Source: Mimachlamys varia (Eukaryota > Mollusca > Bivalvia > Pectinida > Pectinidae). Taken from it: 64,000 nt of DNA. This document shows, in pieces, positions 37,251-49,563 of this stretch; the first letter of the stretch is position 1, and each line of letters begins with the position of its first letter. The notes beneath the pieces were generated by a model. The model ran no database searches and had not been told where the DNA came from. It saw only the letters and a list, made by a program, of their open reading frames with translations. A program made the position numbers and the translations under genes. Where the stretch lies: positions 11,900,001-11,964,000 of the forward strand of contig OX392527.1 in the NCBI GenBank assembly GCA_947623455.1, written 5' to 3'.

Positions 37251-38543
37251 TAACCCTACATTGGTAACAGGTCACCACATCTAACTCTACATTGGTAACA
37301 GAACTAGGTCCCCCTGGGTCACCACTTCTAACTCTACATTGGTAACAGAACTAGGTCCACCTGGGTCACCACATCTAACTCTACATTGGTAACAGAACTA
37401 GGTCCCCCTGGGTCACCACTTCTAACTCTACATTGGTAACAGAACTAGGTCCCCCTGGGTCACCACATCTAACTCTACATTGGTAACAGAACTTGGTCCC
37501 CCTGGGTCACCACATCTAACTCTATATTGATAACAGAACTAGGTCCCCCTGGGTCACCACATCTTACTCTACATTTATAACAGAACAAGGTCCCCCTGGG
37601 TCACCACATCTAACTCTACATTGGTAACAGAACTAGGTCCCCCTGGGTCACCACATCTAACTCTATATTGATAACAGAACTAGGTCCCCCTGGGTCACCA
37701 CATCTTACTCTACATTGGTAACAGAACAAGGTCCCCCTGGGTCACCACATCTAACTCTACATTGGTAACAGAACTAGGTCCCCCTGGGTCACCACATCTA
37801 ACTCTATATTGTTAACAGAACTAGGTCCCCCTGGGTCACCACATCTTACTCTACATTTGTAACAGAACAAGGTCCCCCTGGGTCACCACATCTAACTCTA
37901 CATTGGTAACAGAACTAGGTCCCCCTGGGTCACCACATCTAACTCTATATTGATAACAGAACTAGGTCCCCCTGGGTCACCACATCTTACTCTACATTGG
38001 TAACAGAACAAGGTCCCCCTGGGTCACCACATCTAACTCTACATTGGTAACAGGTGACCACATCTAACTCTACATTGGTAACAGAACTAGGTCCCCCTGG
38101 GTCACCACATCTAACTCTACATTGGTAACAGAACTAGGCCCTTTGGTCACCACATCTAACTCTAAATTGGTAACAGGTCACCACATATAACTCTATATTG
38201 GTAACAGAACTAGGTCCCCCTGGGTCACCACATCTAACTCTACATTGGTAACAGAACTAGGTCCCCCTGGGTCACCACATCTAACTCTACATTGGTAACA
38301 GAACTAGGTCCCCCTGGGTCACCACATCTAACTCTACATTGGTAACAGAACTAGGTCCCCCTGGGTCACCACATCTAACTCTACATTGGTAACAGAACTA
38401 GGTCCCCCTGGGTCACCACATCTAACTCTACCTTGGTAACAGAACTAGGTCCCCCTGGGTCACCACATCTAACTCTACATTGGTAACAGAACTAGGTCCG
38501 CCTGGGTCACCACATCTAACTTTACATTGGTAACAGAACTAGG
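37251..38543. repeat. 47-bp minisatellite, ~28 copies
   Basis: Unit GGTAACAGAACTAGGTCCCC followed by CTGGGTCACCACATCTAACT and CTACATT. Variants are ATTGATAACAG, AACAAGGTCC, ATCTTACTC and short copies lacking AGAACTAGGTCCCCCTGG. A three-unit block (TATATTGATAAC / ATCTTACTC / AACAAGG) recurs at about 37520, 37660, 37800 and 37940: a 141-bp higher-order repeat. Confidence 0.96.
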
Positions 38544-40072
38544 TATTTGTGTATTACTGTATTGGTTGATCAATATATATATATATATCTACTGACATCT
38601 TAACACTACAAACCATGACAGGTTTAAAGATGAGGTAACTCACACATATGCGGCACGTTTTAAATCAAACTGCATCATACAGCTGTTTCGTCCTCCTAGG
38701 ACACTTCAGTGACGCTAGGGGCCAAAAGGTGGGAATCTAAATATAACTAATGTAGAAGCAGAAGGGTCAAGTGCATAAAACCCTTTTAATTTATGAATTT
38801 AGAAGTAAGATTAAACTAGTTTTGTATAATTTCAAATCGTGTACTACAAAAATGTGTATATTATGTACCGTGCCACAACTCCAATGAGATTAACCGTGAC
38901 TATGGAGGTTCCATAGAAGTACAATAGTACAATATCCATATTACACCACGTAACAAGATGTCTATCATATTGACATGCAAGTTATAGATATAATTACCCA
39001 ATGTTATAATCATTACACCAGTAAGGACACAAAGAGAGAGCAGCAAGTTACCCAATGTTATAATTAGTACACCAGTTACCACCTTTGCCCTTGCTTTTTG
39101 ACCTTCGTGGACAGATGGACAGACAGTGTGAATTCTATAGGGCACCAGTATCTCTGATACAGGCCCTAACTGATCAGTTAAAACTTGACAAAACACCAAA
39201 GTTTGACAATAATACACCAAAATTTGAGTTAGTTGTAGGTTTTCATCATTGAACTGTAATATCGGCTGTTGAAACAGGACTTGGGTGCCTGTGATATTGA
39301 CCTGACACTGACAGACTTAGGAGGTTAACAGCTTCTTGACATGTTCTGGGAGGTTGTAAGTTGCCAACATGTAATACCACTGAATACCTTGGTGAAGGTC
39401 TATACAATTTACTATTGACCTGGTGCCAAGCCCTGTGCCAAACCTCCATTGAATTAACCCTGATCTAGGCAGTAGTACAGACTGTTAGGAGTACCAACCA
39501 ATCTCACACAACAATCACTTTCTCAACTACACATCTGTATAATTTGTATGGGTAACGAAACATGAACCCGAAATAATATTACCAGTCATTGCATTTAATG
39601 AGATATTCTGATTGTGTTGGCAATATGAGCTATTTCTTCAAGTCAAGACAATTTCAAAACCTTTCCATATGTCCATAATCATCCAAAAAGATTAAGATAT
39701 AAAGATTGAAGAAGAAAAATAACACCACAAAGGCCTAGCCATCAAACTACCATTACTTCAGTAGTCAGATTGGTACTTCCTATATAAAGGGGAGGGAAAG
39801 TCTGACATCTCATCTGTTGAAAAATAACAGCTATTTCTAAATGTAGTGCCTTCTTCACGAGATAAATATTGATTTAAATTACAAAGTTTAAATTGAAAAC
39901 CTGAAAAGGACTATTTATGGTTCTTATAATCTATTTTTGACAATGAACCTAAGTGTTTTAAACCAATTTCACTCAACTGTTTATGATATCTTTAACACTC
40001 GTAATACAAAAAAAAAAATTATTTGAAGCCTTTTTTTTCTGGAACATTTTAATCGGCAACTGGCATCATAAA
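38544..40072. other. Single-copy DNA containing a hammerhead-like fold
   Basis: An (AT)n run at 38572-38587, the hammerhead candidate at 38672..38715 (listed separately), then AT-rich sequence without recognisable exons. The 106-codon minus frame at 38900..39220 has no recognised similarity. Confidence 0.45.
38672..38715 (-). ncRNA. Hammerhead ribozyme-like motif
   Basis: On the minus strand the three hammerhead stems can be drawn. Stem I pairs GCGTCA (38710..38715) with TGATGC (38672..38677), six pairs with one G-U. Then comes CTGAAGT, stem II GTCCT-AGG-AGGAC, and GAA; stem III is ACA-GC-TGT and the cleavage-site base is A. Core bases C3, U4, G5, A6, G8, G12, A13, A14 and the 15.1-16.1 A-U pair fit; position 9 is U instead of A. 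Hammerheads with very short stem III are known in animal retroelements (Penelope-like elements, retrozymes), so this is probably a relic of one. The core change may reduce cleavage. Confidence 0.5.
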
Positions 40073-43000
40073 AACTACATAACCTACCATGGCAGTTTAT
40101 AGAAAACCATTTACCCAACTACATCAACAACCTACTGGGCCTACATAATCTACCAGGACAGCCTATAACAAACACAGATTATCCTACCTAGACCTCCTAC
40201 CAGGACAGCCTATAACATACACTTATTACACTACCTAGACCAACTACCAGGACAGCCTATCACAGACACTGATTACACTACCTAGACCTCCTACCAGGAC
40301 AGCCTATAACAGACACTGATTACACTACCTTGACCAACTACCAGGACAGCCTATAACAAACACAGATTACACTACCTAGACCAACTACCAGGACAGTCTA
40401 TAACAGACACTGATTACACTACCTAGACCAACTACCAGGACAGCCTATAACAGACACTGATTACACTACCTAGACCTCCTACCAGGACAGCCTATAACAG
40501 ACACTGATTACACTACCTAGACCAACTACCAGGACAGCCTATAACAAACACAGATTACACTACCTAGACCAACTACCAGGACAGTCTATAACAGACACTG
40601 ATTACACTACCTAGACCAACTACCAGGACAGCCTATAACAGACTCTGATTACACTACCTAGACCAACTACCAGGACAGCCTATAACAGACACTGATTACA
40701 CTACCTAGATAACCTACCAGGACAGCCTATAACAGACACAGATTACACTACCTAGACCTCCTACCAGGACAGCCTATAACATCACTGATTACACTACCTA
40801 GACCAACTACCAGGACAGCCTATAACAGACACTGATTACACTACCTAGACCTCCTACCAGGACAGCCCATAACAGACACTGACCAAACTACCTAGACCTA
40901 CCAGGACAGTCTATAACAGACACTGCTTACACTACCTAGACCTCCTACCAGGACAGCCTATAACAGACACTGCTTACACTACCTAGACCAACTACCAGGA
41001 CAGTCTATAACAGACACTGATTACACTACCTAGATAACCTACCAGGACAGCCTATAACAGACACAGATTACACTACCTAGACCTCCTACCAGGACAGTCT
41101 ATAACAGACACTGCTTACACTACCTAGACCTCCTACCAGGACAGCCTATAACAGACACTGATTACACTACCTAGACCTCCTACCAGGACAGCCTATAACA
41201 GACACTGATTACACTACCTAGACCTCCTACCAGGACAGCCTATAACAAACACAGATTACACTACCTAGACCAACTACCAGGACAGCCTATAACAGACACT
41301 GATTACACTACCTAGACAACCTACCAGGACAGCCTATAACAGACACTGACCAAACTACCTAGACCTACCAGGACAGTCTATAACAGACACTGCTTACACT
41401 ACCTAGACCAACTACCAGGACAGCCTATAACAGACACTGATTACACTACCTAGACCAACTACCAGGACAGCCTATAACAGACACAGATTACACTACCTAG
41501 ACCAACTACCAGGACAGCCTATAACAAACACTGATTACACTACCTAGACCTCATACCAGGACAGCCTATAACAGACACTGATTACACCACCTAGACCTCC
41601 TACAGGACAGCCTATAACAGACACAGATTACACTACCTAGACCAACTACCAGGACAGCCTATAACAAACACAGATTACACTGCGTAGACATCCTACCAGG
41701 ACAGCCTATAACAGACATTGATTACACTACCTAGACCTCCTACAGGACAGCCTATAACAGACACTGATTACACTACCTAGACCTCCTACAGGACAGCCTA
41801 TAACAGACACAGATTACACTACCTAGACCTCCTACCAGGACAGCCTATAACAGACACTGATTACACTACCTAGACCAACTACCAGGACAGCCTATAACAG
41901 ACACTGATTACACTACCTAGACCTCCTACCAGGACAGCCCATAACAGACACTGACCAAACTACCTAGACCTACCAGGACAGTCTATAACAGACACTGCTT
42001 ACACTACCTAGACCTCCTACCAGGACAGCCTATAACAGACACTGCTTACACTACCTAGACCAACTACCAGGACAGTCTATAACAGACACTGATTACACTA
42101 CCTAGATAACCTACCAGGACAGCCTATAACAGACACAGATTACACTACCTAGACCTCCTACCAGGACAGTCTATAACAGACACTGCTTACACTACCTAGA
42201 CCTCCTACCAGGACAGCCTATAACAGACACTGATTACACTACCTAGACCTCCTACCAGGACAGCCTATAACAGACACTGATTACACTACCTAGACCTCCT
42301 ACCAGGACAGCCTATAACAAACACAGATTACACTACCTAGACCAACTACCAGGACAGCCTATAACAGACACTGATTACACTACCTAGACAACCTACCAGG
42401 ACAGCCTATAACAGACACTGACCAAACTACCTAGACCTACCAGGACAGTCTATAACAGACACTGCTTACACTACCTAGACCAACTACCAGGACAGCCTAT
42501 AACAGACACTGATTACACTACCTAGACCAACTACCAGGACAGCCTATAACAGACACAGATTACACTACCTAGACCAACTACCAGGACAGCCTATAACAAA
42601 CACTGATTACACTACCTAGACCTCATACCAGGACAGCCTATAACAGACACTGATTACACTACCTAGACCTCCTACAGGACAGCCTATAACAGACACAGAT
42701 TACACTACCTAGACCAACTACCAGGACAGCCTATAACAAACACAGATTACACTGCGTAGACATCCTACCAGGACAGCCTATAACAGACATTGATTACACT
42801 ACCTAGACCTCCTACAGGACAGCCTATAACAGACACTGATTACACTACCTAGACCTCCTACAGGACAGCCTATAACAGACACAGATTACACTACCTAGAC
42901 CAACTACCAGGACAGCCTATAACAGACACTGATTACACTACCTAGACACAACTACCAGGACAGCCTATAACAAACACTGATTACACTACCTAGACCTCCT

Positions 43001-43578
43001 ACCAGGACAGCCTATAACAGACACTGATTACACTACCTAGACCAACTACCAGGACAGCCTTTAACAGACACTGATTACACTACCTAGACCAACTACCAGG
43101 ACAGCCTATAACAGACACAGATTACACTACCTAGACCAACTACCAGGACAGCCTATAACATACACTTATTACACTACCTAGACCTCCTACCAGGACAGCC
43201 TATAACAGACACAGATTACACTACCTAGACCAACTACCAGGACAGCCTATCACAGACAATGATTACACTACCTAGACAACCTACCAGGACAGCCTATAAC
43301 AGACACTGATTACACTACCTAGACCTCCTACCAGGACAGCCTATAACAAACACAGATTACACTACCTAGACCAACTACCAGGACAGCCTTTAACAGACAC
43401 TGATTACACTACCTAGACCAACTACCAGGACAGCCTATAACAGACTCTGATTACACTACCTAGACCAACTACCAGGACAGCCTATAACACTGATTACACT
43501 ACCTAGACCTCATACCAGGACAGCCTATAACAGACACTGATTACACTACCAGACAACCTACCAGGGACAGCCTATAAA
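40073..43578. repeat. 47-bp minisatellite, ~75 copies
   Basis: Unit CTATAACAGACACTGATTAC followed by ACTACCTAGACCAACTACCA and GGACAGC. Variants are CCTCCTACC, AACCTACC, AACACAGATT, ACTGCTTAC, and a short ACTGACCAAACTACCTAGAC unit. Rare variants recur at a fixed 1072-bp offset (see findings). Same unit length as the 37.3-38.5 kb array but unrelated sequence. Confidence 0.97.
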
Positions 43579-43960
43579 ATGATCTGCTACTAGTCATGAG
43601 GACACACTAAAATGACTACACATTGGGACATCCTGTAACAAAGTGGAGAGCAGTACACATCCCCTGGTATAATGCCAACAGTAGACATACAGGAGTCAGT
43701 AACAATGACATGCTTATGTACCTACAATGTACAATACATTGTGACCCCATCATCTGCCAACTCACCTCCACACTCATGTCCCTTCCATACATGTCCAAAT
43801 CTCATCATTCATCTTCTCTTTAGCTACCAGCTCACCTCTCGCTTAATGCCCACTAAACTCATTACTCAATCTTTTATTCTTTCATCTGCCAACTCATCTC
43901 TCCTCACTGATAATCTTCCTTCTTTTTTCTCCATATTGTCTGACTTTCTTTTTTCTTCTC
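43579..43960. other. Single-copy spacer
   Basis: Pyrimidine-rich towards its right end; open frames on both strands are short and unrecognised. Confidence 0.45.
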
Positions 43961-44416
43961 ACTCATCTAACCAACCCTTTCCTCTAACTCATCTGACCAT
44001 CCTTTTTCTTCTCACTTGTCTGCCTATCCTTTTCCTCTCACATTTTTGCCCATTCCTTTTCCTCTCACTCATCTGATCATCCTTTTTCCTCTCACTCATT
44101 TGCCCACCCTTTTCCTCTCACTCATCTGACCACCCTTTTTCCTCTCACTCATCTGCCCACCCTTTTCCTCTCACTCATCTGACCACCCTTTTCCCTCTCA
44201 CTCATCTGACCACCCTTTTTCCTCTCACTCATATGCCCACCTTTTTCCTCTCACTCATCTGACCATCCTTTTTCCTCTCACTCATCTGACCACCCCTTTT
44301 CCTCTCACTCATATACCCACCCTTTTCCTCTCACTCATCTGACCACCCTTTTCCTCTCACTCATCTGCCCATCCTTTTCCTTTCACTTGTCTTCCCATCC
44401 TTTTCCTTTAACTTGT
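43961..44416. repeat. ~26-bp pyrimidine-rich minisatellite, ~16 copies
   Basis: Unit TCTCACTCATCTGACCACCC + TTTTCC; variants TGCCCACC, ATATGCCC and TTGTCTGCC. It grows out of the CT-rich sequence to its left, with decay at both ends. Confidence 0.93.
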
Positions 44417-45959
44417 CTGACCAGTCTGTTCGTTTCATCAATTTCCAAACTTGTCTGCACACTCTTCTACTGACTATGTATCACAGTTGTAGTTATAAGG
44501 AGCAATGATGATTTTTGTCCCCATCATTGGCTTGATATCAATGATGACAAAGATGACGAATGTACCATCTAAAATCATGGATTCATCTTCTAGGTTGATT
44601 TGGTTAAAGCAAAAAATACCCATATCAACTCAAATTATTTCTAATGTTACGAACTATATCAAATGATTTGACCATTCATGATTTCTTTTCCTACATTGTA
44701 AATGATAAAATTCAACAAAGCACAAGCCTTTAAGCTCAACCGCACTCTGAAAGTGAAATTGGCAATCTTCAATTTAGTTTGGAAAAACAATCTGTCATTT
44801 ATATATTGCACAAGCATAGCGAATACATAAGTTCAGTGGAACAAGGAAAGTGAAGATAATGTTGAACTTTATAGTGTTACTGGAATCTACATAAAGACGA
44901 GGCAGATGTACAAACAGATCTGATTGGTATCCACAGTGAGCAGTAGTGTCTACAGTCTCCACACAGCTTCTCTACACAATCTGGGGTAATGTGTAATGTA
45001 AAGACGCATGCTTAGTCCTTAAATCCAAACTTTTCCATGACATTCTGTCATTATCCAGGTTTGTAACATATTGTGGTATACCTGGTAGCCTCAATAATTT
45101 TGTGGAGGTTTGACATTAATGAGTGTTTTAAGGTGTTTGTTCCCCAGACCATGGTATAGCTGGTAATTACTGCGTCCTTAACTTGCCACAGGTATTAACT
45201 GTGTTTGGAAACCATGTAAACATATCCAGCCTCCTCATCTACAGCTACACCTATCTCCAAATTCCTCTCCTCTTTCTCTCACATAAATAATAGATATCTC
45301 ACGACAAAAGCCAAGAAAGAAGTTTCAAATTCTCAGATATTTATCAATATCACTAAAGCCTCAAAAACGAATTTAGTTAAGATGTAAATTGGGGGGAAAA
45401 ACAGAAGTTATCAACAAAATAATAAAGAAGGATATGTTTTATTTAGCCAATGAGAGTAGTGAGCACAAGGCGGTCAGACCAATGAAATTTTGTGTAACAT
45501 AAGGAAATAAACGAGACACATGGCAGTGTTTATAAAGATGGGTTTGTTAATTAGTCCAAGGTGGCAGGGAGTATCATCTTCAATAGAGGGATGCAATAAA
45601 CACTAAAAGGCTATACTGGACATGCATTTTTGTATTTCTGATGTTAAAAGTATGTAACATAAAGGATTGATTGCAGCTGAGGTAACCTGACAAAGGAGAT
45701 AAATGACATACTTGTAAATGCTATCTATATGAGACTATCCCATCTAAGTACCAAGGCTTGTTGGGCATAATTCTACATAAAAGCAGGCAATTCTTCACTG
45801 TTAAAAAGTTAAATGCAATGATATGTTTTTGCTCATAACGTAACTTATGTAATTACTTGTAACTTGAGTTTAATGAGAAGCGTATGTCACTTCACTTACA
45901 TTTAGAAAAAAACAAATGTTCAGTCGTACACCATAGGTAGCCTACTATATTTATACAAT
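44417..45959. other. Single-copy AT-rich DNA
   Basis: About 1.5 kb with no exon, RNA gene or mobile element that I can support. Confidence 0.45.
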
Positions 45960-46045
45960 CTGAACTGTTCAGTGGTTCACTTCCCCGTACCACAGGTACT
46001 GAACTGTTCAGTGGTTCACTTCCCTGTACTACAGCTACTGACTTC
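45960..46045. repeat. 39-bp minisatellite, left fragment
   Basis: Two copies of the GAACTGTTCAGTGGTTCACT unit, cut off from the main array (46617 onward) by the inserted element at 46046..46616. Confidence 0.9.
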
Positions 46046-46616
46046 GCCAATCTGATTAAAATACAGATCCTCACCATTACTATTGTGTGTAGGATCAGAC
46101 AGCGACCAGTAGAAGGTCATGTGCAGATGACCTTTGTATCCACCAATCAAATCGCTGCTTTCCAGATTCTGAAAATGAAAAGCTAATTTCGATTTGTTTC
46201 TACACTTGTCGTTAAACCAGAGTTAAGTAATGAGAAACCCGAACGACCGTATACAAAAATGGCAGCGCCCAGTTCAGCGGTCTCTACACCAAGGCCTGTG
46301 TTCTTTTTAGACATTATCGGTTTTATTTCTAGTGTTTCGACTGTCCAAAAATAAATAACAACTGAAGGTTAAGAAATTATCACAAAATATACTAATGAAA
46401 TTGTTATATTACGCCTGGAATGATTTTCTCTTCTTCGCTTCGATCCGCCGCCATTTTTGTTTGTCTTCCAAACACCGTCTACAAGGTGCATTTTAATTGG
46501 CTATTCATTTCCAAGATATTGAAATGATAAAGGTCATCTGCACATGACCTTCTACTGGTCGCTGTCAGATCCTACACACGATAGTAATAGTGAGGATCTG
46601 TATTTTAATCAGATTG
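46046..46616. mobile_element. Non-autonomous foldback/TIR element inserted in a minisatellite
   Basis: Terminal inverted repeats at 46048..46135 and 46529..46616 match at 85 of 88 positions, starting CAATCTGATTAAAATACAGA. The interior has further, more decayed inverted symmetry (ACAAAAATGGCAGCG against CCGCCGCCATTTTTGT). Flanks repeat TGACTTC (46039..46045 and 46618..46624), or 8 bp if the adjoining C is counted: a likely target duplication, though the host minisatellite contains this word. There is no transposase frame. Each inverted repeat ends in its own hairpin, AAGGTCAT...ATGACCTT. Superfamily unassigned. Confidence 0.82.
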
Positions 46617-47565
46617 CTGACTTCACCTCCCTGTACTACAGGTACTGACTTCACCTCAAGCTCCCTGTACTACAACTACAGGTACTGAACTGTTCAGTGG
46701 TTCACCTCCCCGTACCACTGGTTCTGAACTGTTCAGTGGTTCACCTCCCCGTACCACAGGTACTAAACTGTTCAGTGGTTCATCTCCCCGTACTACAGCT
46801 ACAGGTACTGAACTGTTCAGTGACTAAACTGTTCAGTGGTTCACTTCCCCGTACCACAGGTATTAAACTGTTCAGTGGTTCACCTCCCCGTACCACAGGT
46901 ACTAAACTGTTCAGTGGTTCATCTCCCCGTACTACAGCTACAGGTACTGAACTGTTCAGTGGTTCACCTCCCCGTACCACAGGTACTAAACTGTTCAGTG
47001 GTTCACCTCCCCGTACCACAGGTACTAAACTGTTCAGTGGTTCATCTCCCCGTACTACAGCTACAGGTACTGAACTGTTCAGTTGTTAACCTCCCTGTAC
47101 TACAGCTACAGGTACTGACTTCACCTCCCTGTACTACAGCTACAGGTACTGACTTCACCTCCCTGTACTACAGCTACAGGTACTGACTTCACCTCAAGCT
47201 CCCTGTACTACAACTACAGGTACTGAACTGTTCAGTGGTTCACCTCCCCGTACCACAGGTACTAAACTGTTCAGTGGTTCACCTCCCCGTACCACAGGTA
47301 CTAAACTGTTCAGTGGTTCACCTCCCCGTACCACAGGTACTAAACTGTTCAGTGGTTCATCTCCCCGTACTACAGCTACAGTTACAGAACTGTTCAGTGG
47401 TTCACCTCCCCGTACCACTGGTTCTAAACTGTTCAGTGGTTCACCTCCCCGTACCACAGGTACTAAACTGTTCAGTGGTTCACCTCCCCATACCACAGGT
47501 ACTAAACTGTTCAGTGGTTCATCTCCCCGTACTACAGCTACAGTTACAGTAACTGTTCAGTGGTT
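46617..47565. repeat. 39-bp minisatellite, ~22 copies
   Basis: Unit ACTGTTCAGTGGTTCACCTC + CCCGTACCACAGGTACTAA. A longer form contains TACTACAGCTACAGG, and a short block of 33 bp (CTCCCTGTACTACAGCTACA) lies near 47090-47200. The unit is a multiple of three and stop-free in several frames on both strands, which explains the 80-130-residue frames (13-residue period, e.g. VLNCSVVHLPVPQ). Confidence 0.95.
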
Positions 47566-48693
47566 CACAGGTCTGAACTACATAAAACAAAGGGCAAATA
47601 CCTCCATATACACTACCCTTTACCCTATACTTATAAGGATAGGGAAGAATTTTCCCAGTCATTAATTACTCGCAAGAAAATATGCATCAACTAAAAATTG
47701 ATCATCGTAAGAAAGTCACTTGATAAAGATAAATGGGTGGTAGTTTTTACACTTTTAAGATAAGCTAAGAAGCACAGCCTAATGTTCAACACAACACATT
47801 CACACATTCTGTAATCTATAAATCTGCATAAATTCTCCTATAAGCTAAAATACATTTTTTGTATGAGGTGTGTTCGCCTTCCTTTCGATAGTTGAAGTAT
47901 CAGTTGATGTGTTAGATATATACCGCAGGATAGGCAGGCTGCAGAGTCTATTTCTAGCTGATGAAGAATGACACTGAGTTGGCATGTAAGAGGTATAAGT
48001 ATCTCCCCGATTCACTTCCCCAACCTACTGGCTAGTGACAAATGCTGGCCTGAGAGAGGGCAACTACAATCTCCGGAATCTTTAGGATGTATCATACCAG
48101 AAATTCACGAGTATGGCTGACCAAGTGACGACCTCCTGCCACAGATTATTTCAGCATCAGCCTGATAATGTACACCAACATCAGAACTGTATGCTAGTTG
48201 ATACATATCCTAAATTTATAAATTCTGTGAACAGTCAAGATAGCCTAAGTTAAATTTGCACAGGACAAAGCATTTTAATTGAATCATTGAATCATGCAAG
48301 TTAAACAGGAATAGTGTAACAACAGTGTTCGGCTGCCGGCAAAAGCAGCCTGCTATTCCCCAACTTTGAACCAGTTATTTTTTTCAGAAACTATGTGTAT
48401 GTCAACATCATAAATGTGAAAAGCAACTTTTGTAAATTGATGTCTATAAGAAACTCTCTGAGACCTATAAGTATGTAGTATGTGTTTATCAAAGAAATAT
48501 GTTGATAACCAACTTTATGGTATCTGATTAAACATGTTGATAACCAACTTTATGGCATCTTATTGAACATAAAATCAAAGACCTTATAATAACCAGTTTG
48601 CCGATCCAATCAATATTGATAATGACAAACAATTTGGTTGTTAGGAAGAGTTTACAAGCATGTTAATTAACTCGGTCATATCTATATATATAA
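47566..48693. other. Single-copy DNA
   Basis: AT-rich; includes a partial direct repeat GTTGATAACCAACTTTATGG at 48501 and 48537. No genes recognised. Confidence 0.45.
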
Positions 48694-48942
48694 ACTATGA
48701 TCAGTTAGACAGATTGATACCTGGTCGTAGCTACTCATCATCTACCTGTATCAGACCTTCATTGTTTCTGTTCTACACTATGATCAGTTAGACAGATTGA
48801 TACCTGGTCCTAGTTACCCATCATCTACCTGTATCAGACCTTCATTGTTTCTGTTCTACACTATGATCAGTTAGACAGATTGATACCTGGTCCTAGTTAC
48901 TCATCATCTACCTCTATCAGACCTTCATTGTTTCTGTTCTAC
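48694..48942. repeat. 83-bp tandem repeat, 3 copies
   Basis: Copies start at 48694, 48777 and 48860, each beginning ACTATGATCAGTTAGACAGA and ending GTTTCTGTTCTAC. They differ at only a few positions. Confidence 0.95.
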
Positions 48943-49563
48943 ACCAAAACTAGCTTGGTTTGGAGGCCAGACACACTTCACAACACAATCAAATGGAAAC
49001 ACTCATAACGTCATAGGCTCCAATGACATTTAATGCTTTGTCTATTCAACTTCATTATCCGACATAATTGTGAGAAGCACTTGTACCGACAGAAGTGATT
49101 GTGTTTGCCACTAGATATTAAACAAATAGAAAGCTCTTTAGCTTTCCAAGATGAGTTTCATGACAATGTGATTTATACAAAAGTACAAGAGATTAGAAAA
49201 ATAATTACTGAAAATTGCGTACATGAACTCATGCAGAGTAAACAGCAGCCTGGTAAACAGCGAGCACAGAACCAAATAGGCAAGCAGATTGGCTAAATGT
49301 TTCTATTGAACAAAAACACTAAGAACAGCCATTTCACTTTCTTGCTTTTTTGGGTTGAATATTTTCAATCTTGTAAAATACTATAGAAGCACACTTGTCT
49401 CTCTGTGGTATCATCAAACCTATATATACATTGTCGATCATCTTCCTGGTGAGCGATTGTTCTCTAAATAGTATCCTGAAATACTCTTTTTCTCTATGTT
49501 AGTGTATTTCCTCTCCTACCCCTGGTAACGTCCTTGGCCAATCTTGATGCTTTGTGGTTGATG
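48943..49563. other. Single-copy DNA with a short hydrophilic open frame
   Basis: The plus frame at 49099..49296 (65 codons, e.g. FQDEFHDNVIYTKVQEIRKI) looks somewhat protein-like. It has no recognised family and no clear splice sites, so it is not called as a gene. Confidence 0.35.

Noticed and set aside
16850..41000. Ladder of unit lengths near multiples of 11.5 (23, 34, 46, 57, 69)
   Set aside because: Other arrays (16/24, 26, 32, 36, 37, 39, 76, 83 bp) break the series, so probably numerology.
49099..49296. 65-codon plus-strand small protein
   Set aside because: Hydrophilic and helix-like, but no family, no splice sites and no conserved context; within chance expectation.
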